The notes beneath the pieces are model-generated. The model searched no databases. It was given only the letters and a program-made list of their open reading frames with translations, and was not told the DNA's origin. A stretch of 64,000 bases of DNA from Acanthaster planci (Eukaryota; Echinodermata; Asteroidea; Valvatida; Acanthasteridae). Of this stretch, positions 58,101 to 64,000 are shown in pieces. A program made the translations under genes and the position numbers. The stretch is taken from contig NW_019091476.1 in the NCBI RefSeq assembly GCF_001949145.1, forward strand, positions 866,105 through 930,104. The letters are read 5' to 3'. The stretch's first letter is position 1, and each line of letters begins with the position of its first letter.

Positions 58101-61100
58101 ACGACGTCATAAAAGCTTTGCGTATCGCGTAAGCATGCATTTACCAACTTGCATAATGGTCCTCCTTGAGTGTACCCATGATCCCTTCCTGAAATCTTGA
58201 ATTAACCTTGATATCAGTAAAATTTAAAGATAGGGGCCAGCTTTTTCTGTATTATGGGAAACTCTATTTGTTGTGACTAATACAGCCGGTGTAACGGTCT
58301 CACTCACCCAGCGTGCTTGGGTCTCCGGCAGAACGCACCAGATAACTGATGAGTACGTTATGACAACGTGCTGAGTTATCTAGCGTGCTGATCTCTTCAG
58401 TCGCACGCACGTACGACTTGCGCTGGTTAGCGGTCGAAATTAGGTTATTTATGTTGGGGCTTGGATGAGGATTTTTCCTTGCTGCCAGCTCCATTATCCC
58501 AGGTGGGTATGACCCACTTTGCAGATACCATATTCTGAGGCTTTTCTTCTTGGATTCGTCATGTCTTACACAATTAAGACGCCATTACTGACAAAAACAC
58601 CGCGGAAATCACTTACACGCGCACCCACATATGACATGACTTATTTGTGTGTACGTACCATGTATGGGTGTACACGCACCTGTGCAATGCGTAATTACAA
58701 TTACGTGTCCAGATGTAGGAACTCAACACACCCGTAAAGTGGAACCGAAACAGGGAATTACTGCACATTGTTGGATCGCAGTTCGGGTTATTCGGGGCGT
58801 TCAATTACAATCCAGAGATCCGAGCGCGGCGGAAGAATGCGACCTTTACAGCAGGGCTGCGTTTCTGTGGGTATATAAAAACTCAAAGTACAGTATTAAA
58901 AACATGACTTTGTCTTTATACCGTGGTTGATAACATCAGTGGTGCGTCTGCCACTGATGCATTTGCAAAGTCGAGTATCACAGTATTCATACAAGATCCG
59001 AAGCTTTATACTAAGCGCACATAGACGTTAAAGTTCCGTCATGCTCAAAATTCGGCAAAATTAACAAGCTTTTGGAGTTGTCGGCGGTATGTAATGTCAT
59101 CTCTGCAGCAAGTGCACGCTCTCCACTTTACTTGTCTTACTAGTCTCCCAACAATTCGTTTGAGAAAGGATTTATATTATTACGTCACGAAGATTTTTTA
59201 TTACCCTTACTTTGGTATAACTATTTCTGTCGCTTTCCTCGTCGTCCAAAAGACGGAAGGTCCTTAAAAACGCTTACCATTTTTAAGCTCTTTGTAAGGA
59301 TCATTGTTTCAGTAGGTGTTGGTTGAACACCAGAACATTGGATGAAGACGGGTGTGTTTTTACCAGTTTCAGGACAGTTTCCCTGCTGAACTATTCATGT
59401 CCTCAGTTCTACATGGAAAAAAATGCTTAGATACCTTGCCTGTATGTATAGCGTGACAAACCTACCTGCTGCTTTCAAAGAATCATCCGTGACGCGAATA
59501 GCTCCAATGGTTGTTAGGGTTTCCGTGGGTGCATGACCACCAGATATCCTATCTGTCGTTTCCTCTGATGTCGTTTCATCTCCAAAAGTAGATGCACTCC
59601 AACCAGTGGTCTGGAGGTCTTCCATTGTTGTGTGTATGGTGGTTGACCCATCACCACGCGCTGTCACGGCATAGTCCATGGTCACCTCATTACTTGTCGC
59701 AGAAACGGTGGTTGGAGGTACCTCTAAAATATTAGCGTGAAGAAACCTTAAGAGGTGAGACTCAGTAAAGTTATCACAGTCTTTGTAACGTACCGTGCAA
59801 ACAGGTATAAGAGTTAAAAGAAGTAAATCATGTTATTGTAGATAAATACCTGCTTCTAAAATTGATTTGAAATTCGAGTGAACTTAGCAAGACAACAAAT
59901 ATAGCACTGATTTTAATTGATGAGATCCTCGTTCGATCATGAAATTTGTTGATAAATTGTCTGTAAAATAGGATTTTTGCGGAGTAGAGGCTGGTGCCAA
60001 CGCGGTGTCAACATTTCAGCAACTGGTATTATAAATATCATGTCACAGCACCCAAAGGAAATCAAAGTCTAAGTGACGGATAGTATCTATTTTAGTTATT
60101 AGATTAAATATCTGATAGCACGATGTTCCACCACTAAGCTTTGGTCCAGGTTAGTGGAGTTGATTTCAACCAGGTATGCGTTTGGCTAGAGGCTGGTATT
60201 TCATCATGCTACATAATGGAAACAGGAAGACGGAGAAAGTACCCACGGCCCTTCAGTGGTCAGACTTAAGGATGTCAATTCATTCTGGTTTCCTTTCGTA
60301 CCTGATGACAAAAGGGCATCATCAGCTGAGGATCCCAGTCCACTGATCGTCTCTTCTGGAGTCGTTTCCTCTGTAGTGGTGCTGGAGATTACAGAAATGG
60401 TCCTTTGGGCTTCTGTCGAAAGGCGTTCGGTAGTTAGCGCGTCACTGGATGTTAAAATATTTTCCGTGGTCAAGGCTGTCATAACCTCTGGCACTATGGG
60501 TGAAGAAAACAGGTCGATTCGAGATTTTTATCACGTTGAAACACTCTGCAACTGGCGTTTCCGTTTTTTTTTAAATAAGCTGGGTCATGTCCAGACTGCA
60601 GGCTATTCACACTGAAAAATACGATCACCAACAATTAAGCAAAAAGGCTAGGTTGATTTCTCGATTTATCATTTATCGTGCATTTACTGTATCGACAGTG
60701 GCATATTCTACCATGCGTTTTTTTTTGGTTTGGTCATCCCACGAATAACTGCACTGATTTTGTCTTCTCTTAATTTGTGATAGTGGCTTTTCTAAACCCT
60801 GCCTTGTGTTATTGCACTGTCACTTGTGATGTTAACATATTATGAAACATTTCATGAATATCGATGTCGTTCGAGATATGAGTGCGTAGAGAACTAACTG
60901 CACGACAACAAGTTCATTTCAAGCTGTTGCTGTTTATGCACACGAACTGCTATTATTTTCATCAGCGGATGTCGTTAATCATATTAATAGGTTCTGCAAA
61001 AGCCGTGGGTTCGGTTTCCACTGTTTCATCGAAAATGGGCTGAATTAGAATCATTAATCACGCCTACACATTGACCTTTACAAACGTTAACAGTCACTCA

Positions 61101-62047
61101 TGAAAAATGCATTCGCCAATCGATGAAGAGAGCAAAATGACACAGGCTGATAAGCCGACAACCTCCCTCGGGATCCTGAGTCAGATCAGCCTTAATAAAC
61201 ACAAATTATCCATTGGTGAGTTATTATCAGACACCCGTCGATGCCTTATAAGATAATTATACAATTTGAAAAGAAAACATGAAAAACAGTCAACGTCAAA
61301 GATGGATATTTGCATTTTTTGCATTTAAGACATTAGACAGAGATGGACAACAGAGTGTATAACCTAGAAACTCGACCACACGAATAAAAATCAACAAAGG
61401 TGGACTGTTGCATGCTGAGGCTGTATTTCCACATATTCGTTTCTTTCTTTTTCTCGCAACATAATCATACTCCCGACGAATGGTACTATCTCATGGTTGC
61501 TTCAAGACAAAAGGCTGTCAGAGTGATTGTCTTGGATACCATCTATGTGTTTCTCTTTGTTGATTCAGTCAGTGAGCAGTAAATTGCTTCGACAATTATT
61601 CATTTTTTTATCCGTTAAAAATCGTTCTTCTGGAAGATATGTGCATGCACATGCTACTACCGCAGAGGAAGGATACAGAAGGAGTTGCAACTCAGGCACT
61701 TCAAAGTGTTCAATAATGGTCGCCTTCGAGCCAGACAAATAATAGAAAAAAATCCAAAAATGCCCAAATACTGCCTGCATCTTAGCCGGACAAGCAGGAT
61801 CTGTAATATCCTAGCAATACTTTTTGCTGGTAATTAAATACAAATAATCGACGTGAGCAGGAAATAGAGAGAAAAAGTCCTGATGTTAGACCTACTTTTG
61901 CCATCGTAAATAAACTTTTTAAATTTTGATACACTGTTCCATTATCCATGCAAAGTTTGTAATTGTATTCTCCTCTATCCAATACATCAGTGTTCAAAGA
62001 CTGGGTACGAATTTGGCCAAGACTGGCCAACAAAATTTTCACTACTA
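39965..62047 (-). CDS. Adhesion G protein-coupled receptor (GAIN/GPS and seven TM), 5' end outside the window
   Basis: Twenty exons join with consistent phases into 854 codons plus stop; a 21st at 61892-62047 is tentative. In order: a Thr/Ser-rich stalk (60493-59466), a linker (58481-58308), the GAIN domain (57407 to 48333), and seven TM segments (48163 to 41700). A 47-residue Ser-rich cytoplasmic tail follows (40108-39965). The GPS has CCFWNATLE, WSSKGC and TTCFCSHNTSFAVLL. Its H-N-T triad fits the autoproteolysis pattern H-x-T, so cleavage before Thr and a tethered agonist are likely. TM3 reads FSWMLVEGGLLLQRAV and TM6 VVVLVPILGLTWIFGLLG, both typical of latrophilin/CD97-like adhesion receptors. 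The ligand is unknown. Some introns carry MITEs. I infer a plasma-membrane receptor signalling through G proteins; no transcript evidence exists here. Confidence 0.88.
41199..41427. mobile_element. CACTG-type MITE in GPCR intron
   Basis: The left end CACCGCAAAATCTGGGGTGTT pairs with the reversed right end CACTGTAAAAACTCTGGTGTT. The interior repeats AACACC motifs in both orientations. hAT-like termini; target duplication not clear. Confidence 0.65.
41700..41741 (-). CDS. Adhesion GPCR 42-bp exon with TM7 end
   Basis: Acceptor GCTATTACAG, donor GTAAGC, phase 0-0. It encodes GIFVFICHGLMNIE, matching the family GxFIFxFHC block. It is too short to stand out as an open frame. Confidence 0.85.
42282..42629. 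mobile_element. CACTG-type MITE with internal minisatellite
   Basis: Ends CACTGTAAA and TTTACAGTG are inverted. The interior contains about three copies of a 22-bp unit beginning ACACAAAGACACGTTTGG at 42437-42507. Confidence 0.6.
42887..43007 (-). CDS. Adhesion GPCR exon with TM6 and TM7 start
   Basis: Acceptor TCCATCACCAG, donor GTAGGT, phases 2 to 0. It encodes VVVLVPILGLTWIFGLLGN and AFKYIFVILNSTQ. Confidence 0.92.
43770..43855 (-). CDS. Adhesion GPCR exon, TM5 end and intracellular loop 3
   Basis: Acceptor TTAATTAACAG, donor GTATTC, phases 0 to 2. It encodes VNVVVVCIVLKTFLSLKMN. Confidence 0.8.
44384..44515. repeat. (CAAA)n microsatellite, compound
   Basis: Runs of CAAA are interrupted by CCCCAACA units. 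It lies in a GPCR intron. A short CA repeat follows at about 44774-44800, close to the 44810 exon donor. Confidence 0.9.
44810..44879 (-). CDS. Adhesion GPCR exon, ECL2 Cys and TM5 start
   Basis: Donor GTGGGT, phases 2 to 0. It encodes LCWLTAHKGQIWAFATLVIA with the conserved CWL motif. Confidence 0.82.
45522..45585 (-). CDS. Adhesion GPCR exon, TM4 end and extracellular loop 2
   Basis: Acceptor TAATCTCAG, donor GTAAGT, phases 1 to 2. It encodes IPSLVTLTSFSIGYKHYGIY. Confidence 0.82.
45716..45866 (-). CDS. Adhesion GPCR exon with TM3 and start of TM4
   Basis: Acceptor TTTTCAG, donor GTAGGT, phases 0 to 1. It encodes TGCRIITVLLQLFFSASFSW, then MLVEGGLLLQRAV and PKILILMLIGWG. Confidence 0.9.
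46385..46605 (+). mobile_element. tRNA-derived SINE in GPCR intron
   Basis: A B box (AGGTTCGAATCCC) at about 46399 is followed by GGATTGGGTTTTCAGTCCCT and GGGTTTTCCTCCCAACTC. It ends in an A/T-rich tail (GATATAAATAAAAAATAAC). The body is related in layout to the SINE at 17018. Confidence 0.65.
46625..46850 (+). repeat. Dispersed repeat family A, copy 2
   Basis: It aligns with the reverse of 25500-25730, including CACAATC, GGGGGGATGATTC and TCAAAAAGTG. Confidence 0.55.
47596..47698 (-). CDS. Adhesion GPCR exon with TM2
   Basis: Acceptor ATTTGGCAG, donor GTCAGT. It encodes IKVHANLVVSLLVAQVLFLA followed by GTRATENL. Confidence 0.88.
48063..48163 (-). CDS. Adhesion GPCR exon with TM1, GC donor
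   Basis: It encodes LLSTIFGSLSVISLAFTLIL. The frame and family alignment require the donor AG/GCAAGT, a GC-AG intron; the next exon then completes Arg before LFKFLQIKVH. Confidence 0.8.
48333..48474 (-). CDS. Adhesion GPCR GPS exon 2 with cleavage site
   Basis: Acceptor TTTATGCAG, donor GTGTGA, phases 2 to 0. It encodes TWSSKGCRTM and KTTCFCSHNTSFAVLLQV. The predicted cleavage is between Asn and Thr of HNT, leaving a hydrophobic tethered agonist, TSFAVLL. Confidence 0.85.
48807..48874 (-). CDS. Adhesion GPCR GPS exon 1
   Basis: Acceptor TTTGCCGACAG, donor GTAAGC, phases 0 to 2. It encodes DQIVTRQCCFWNATL with the GPS C-x-F-W motif. Confidence 0.8.
48945..50452. mobile_element. Inverted-repeat element with TTTCGTCCTATAT minisatellite arms
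   Basis: The left arm (about 48945-49282) and the reversed right arm (about 49960-50452) align. Both begin with GTCGGTAxATGGCGCTTC and continue with degenerate 18-25-bp units of the type TTAGTTTCGTCCTATA, and share AAATCACCTTTGT. About 680 bases separate the arms. It fills most of the intron between exons 51515 and 48874. Confidence 0.6.
50483..51353. mobile_element. CACTG-type MITE, long version
   Basis: Left CACTGTAATTTTTCCTGT and reversed right CACTGTAAAAAATACTGT. The interior has many ACAGTA/TACTGT words and a SINE-like stretch (about 51120-51190). Confidence 0.55.
51515..51575 (-). CDS. Adhesion GPCR GAIN exon
   Basis: Acceptor TTTGTCTTGTAG, donor GTGTGA, phases 2 to 0. It encodes VISAGQPLDLGLTFSLQHQQ, the strand that precedes the GPS in GAIN domains. 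Confidence 0.72.
51865..53010. mobile_element. TIR element with GGTGTACACC ends
   Basis: Left TTAAAGGCGGTGTACACCAT and reversed right TTAAAGGTGGTGTACACCAT, each followed by GGTA, are near-identical. TTAA at each border may be the target site. About 1.14 kb; no transposase is seen. A 24-25-bp direct duplication sits inside at 52401-52447. Confidence 0.65.
54185..54383 (-). CDS. Adhesion GPCR GAIN exon
   Basis: Phases 1 to 2. It encodes AIAKVVVYKFHNMDPSRV, the GAIN strand with the V-Y-x-F/N motif, and ends TTNLKHFFIAV. The acceptor (ATAAAAG) has a poor pyrimidine tract and the donor is T/GTAAAT, so the borders need checking, but both joins are in frame. Confidence 0.55.
55255..55320 (-). CDS. 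Adhesion GPCR GAIN exon
   Basis: Acceptor GCTTTCAG, donor GTGAGC, phase 1-1. It encodes VEVTAFASSESLEKYIFNVA. The frame stays open past the donor for about 42 codons to a TGA. Confidence 0.65.
56010..56330 (-). CDS. Adhesion GPCR GAIN exon
   Basis: Acceptor GACCTTTCAG, donor GTAAGT, phase 1-1, 321 bases open throughout. It encodes RIISVAINCSCCQYASG, then ISKVVIALHPPLSML and TTIVESSLGKVAVGL. Confidence 0.7.
56700..56748 (-). CDS. Adhesion GPCR micro-exon in GAIN
   Basis: 49 bases, acceptor CTTTTTCCAG, donor GTTTAA, phases 0 to 1. It encodes DILGTTLELLSNQDNV, a helix that joins in frame on both sides. Confidence 0.6.
57253..57407 (-). CDS. Adhesion GPCR exon, start of GAIN subdomain A
   Basis: Acceptor TTCGACAG, donor GTTTGC, phases 1 to 0. 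It encodes a Thr-rich stretch and a helix with QEIENSLQKRLEAIEIS. Confidence 0.6.
58308..58481 (-). CDS. Adhesion GPCR linker exon
   Basis: Donor GTGAGTG. The acceptor at 58482-58484 gives phase 1-1; a second AG at 58423 would give a shorter exon (58308-58422) in phase 0. It encodes EEISTLDNSARCHNVLISYL. No domain recognised. Confidence 0.5.
59466..59723 (-). CDS. Adhesion GPCR stalk exon (mucin-like 2)
   Basis: Acceptor ATATTTTAG, donor GTAGGT, phase 1-1. It encodes VPPTTVSATSNEVT and FGDETTSEETTDRISGG. The TTSEETT/ISGG core resembles TTTEETT/ISG in the preceding exon, suggesting exon duplication. Confidence 0.6.
60302..60493 (-). CDS. Adhesion GPCR stalk exon (mucin-like 1)
   Basis: Acceptor TCACCCATAG, donor GTACGA, phase 1-1. 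It encodes MTALTTENILTSSDALTTER and SSTTTEETTPEETISG, rich in Thr/Ser, so a likely O-glycosylated stalk. Confidence 0.6.
61892..62047 (-). CDS. Adhesion GPCR, tentative upstream exon (possibly part of an Ig-like fold)
   Basis: Acceptor TTTCCAG and donor GTCTAA bound a 1-1 phase exon that joins the next in frame. It encodes SLNTDVLDRGEYNYKLC, which resembles the D-x-G-x-Y-x-C segment of Ig domains. The donor is weak; an alternative GTAGGT lies 4 bases away in phase 0. Confidence 0.35.
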
Positions 62048-64000
62048 CTGGAAAGCTTAGTTAGTTTATTACGAACAAAATGCGATATTTCATAACAGGG
62101 AGTGATCGTGAAATCTCACAAAATACGCTTGTGTACAAATGCCATAATAAAAATGATTTAAACAAAACACATAATCCTTTAAAACAACCGGGCTATTTAT
62201 TCCAAAATTAACTCCAGACGAAAGAGCCCATTAAGGGCAATAACTGCACATATAGATTTAGAGCACACAGCGCAATGCAAGCAACTGCGCAAGCATTAAA
62301 TTTGATGTCGTCTTGAGATCATACCAAGCACCAACAAAGGCATGAACACTCATTTTCCTATACCTCAGTACACAAAGTTCCAAGGATGCAGATTACCATC
62401 GACAAATTGCAGCGGCGATCATAGGGTACAAAGGGGTTTCGTGGTTGTGAAACAGATCGTGATGTGTAACAAGCGTTCCCTGCGCTCTGGCTATGGACGT
62501 ACCAGGCAAGCCAGAAAGTGGTAATTGGTCAGATGTTACAGCCCGGGCAGTTCAAGCTCCTTCTGTGTCTTTCCTCATAGTTTCTGATTTATTGGTGCTT
62601 CTGGTTCTTTATAAAAAAGGAGAAAAGCAACGTGCCCCCGGAAAGGGAAAGGGGGAGGAGTAAGTGTCTTCCGTCCTGTGGGTATAGGCCACTGGTTTAA
62701 TAGACACAGTCTGTTTTGGAGTGAACTAGTTAATCTCTACAGTAAATGTCCCAATTGGGAAAGCCCTCAGTGCAACATAAGGTTTTATGCGAAGTAATAA
62801 TGTAGACATCGGTAATACAGGCTGAAAATCTTCATGAAACGGTACATTTAAGAAGAAGTTTTTTCATATATCTGTCAGGAAACAAAGATCTGAATTCATC
62901 ACTAAACTATCTGCTCATGAAAAGGAAACATTTTACAGAGTGAAACAATTTAGTTTTAAAATGTGATACGCAACACAAAGCATATTCATTTTCAATAAAT
63001 TTGTTTCATTTACGGAGATTAATTAGAAAAGACGATAAACGTGGATATCCTGAAATAGACAAAAATATAAACAGATGGAATTTCCTGTTATGTAAAGCAC
63101 TAGCACTTAAATACCAACCTGTTGAAAGGGAACAGGGACCTACAATGAATGGGACTTACACAGAGCAGACCACACGATGCAAGCTTTGGGGCGGAAAGCA
63201 CCCCCACCTTTTTGTTGGTCATTGTTTGATTGGAATCTTAGGAATTCTTTACAGACATTGTTTATAGGGATTGGACATGGGTTGGGGGGTTACCCATCGG
63301 CCCCATATCGTGCACGGTATCGACCAGACACATGATGACTTTTTAAGACAACCACAGCAGGCCAAGTGGGTTTCAACTTCTCTGTTATGGCACAGTATAT
63401 CGTGATACTTTTACCTTATTCAAAGACAAACATTTGAATAACACTTAAATCTTTATGTGGGATTCGGTTTTTCTCGAATCACACTCAGCGGAATTTTTAC
63501 ATTGGTGGTTAGGATGCATCCTAAAATAAATGCATGCATGTGGGAATTCCTTCAGTGTTTTAACGATAAAAATGCATCAAATCAGGAAGAGTAAACAAAA
63601 GTCTAACCTTATCGGGCGAATAAAATGTTGCTCTCTATATGCCTCAAAAAAAACCACAAAAAACAAAAAAAACACGTTGTTCGTTGTATGAAACACGCTT
63701 CCGTAAAGTGGAATCAAAAACCATATGCAAACAACCACCAGAATTGGACATGTGTATTTGAAAACGGCGGCTGAAACACGTGGTAGATAACGAAGAAAAA
63801 TTCATCGGAATTAAGTGGACGAAAAAATGACACTAATTACATTTATATCGACTTTTTAAAGCTGGCGGGGAGAAACTGTGTTCATTTATGTTTAATAAAA
63901 AAAAAGAAAAAATGTCACCTCAGGTGTGACCTGCACTCTAAAATGGTCGAACTATTTCTGGCTGGGAAAAAGGATTTTTTTATTTTGTAGGGTTTGCAGA
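62048..64000. other. Window end, no recognised gene
   Basis: Probably intron or upstream region of the GPCR gene. It contains repeat family D copy 2 (63195-63325), a purine-rich run near 62640 and A-runs near 63650. Several short open frames have no motif. Confidence 0.35.
63195..63325. repeat. Dispersed repeat family D, copy 2
   Basis: It shares CACCCCCACC, TTGTTGGTCATTG, GGAATCTTAGGAATTC, TATAGGGATTGGACATG and a GGTTACCCATCGG block with 39695-39860. Confidence 0.55.

Noticed and set aside
60970-61040. Possible additional stalk exon (TVETEPTAFAEP) after a CTAATTCAG acceptor
   Set aside because: No usable donor follows before a stop.
1-64000. CRISPR arrays, operons, riboswitches or other prokaryotic features
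   Set aside because: The introns, MITEs, SINEs and protein families are those of an animal genome; the tandem arrays have no spacer structure.

Overview
The window is animal nuclear DNA: AT-rich, with multi-exon genes split by GT-AG introns (one GC-AG) and a very dense load of decayed transposons. The gene set (RBM18, a secreted cholinesterase-fold carboxylesterase, an adhesion GPCR), the mix of BEL/Pao, Ty3/gypsy, piggyBac and hAT/Tc1-type elements, and the tRNA-derived SINEs fit a marine invertebrate. A deuterostome such as a hemichordate, echinoderm or lancelet is my guess, but the sequence does not settle it. A run of N (32903-33113) marks an assembly gap.

Layout. 1-862: edge fragment of a BEL/Pao reverse transcriptase (+). 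863-6599: gene-free, with two degenerate tandem repeats. 6600-9591: complete five-exon RBM18 gene (+, 194 aa). 11516-15058: Ty3/gypsy wreck (-) with gag, zinc knuckle, protease, RT and RNase H remnants and a tRNA-Leu-like primer site. 15280-16898: frameshifted piggyBac transposase (+). 17018-17225: SINE. 18621-18971: tandem duplication just upstream of the next gene. 19082-29462: complete eight-exon secreted carboxylesterase (+, 589 aa) with an intact catalytic triad; its introns hold at least eight repeats. 30825-33905: BEL/Pao gag-protease remnant (-), split by a 1.58-kb terminal-inverted-repeat element with a 6-bp target duplication. 34590-35337: second piggyBac relic (-). 35.4-39.1 kb: several MITEs, including a TA-flanked Tc1/mariner-like one. 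39965-62047: an adhesion GPCR on the minus strand, 20 phase-consistent exons plus one tentative upstream exon. It has a Thr/Ser-rich stalk, a GAIN domain with GPS, seven TM segments and a short Ser-rich tail; its 5' end lies beyond the window. 62048-64000: one dispersed repeat, otherwise nothing recognised.

The three genes do not look functionally linked; no operon or cluster logic is visible. The exon models are hand-built: every join was checked for splice dinucleotides, reading phase and family motifs, but not against transcripts. The main points of interest are the new adhesion GPCR, the GPS-coding split across a GC-AG-containing gene, the nested insertion into the BEL/Pao gag, and several inverted-repeat element families present in two or more copies.
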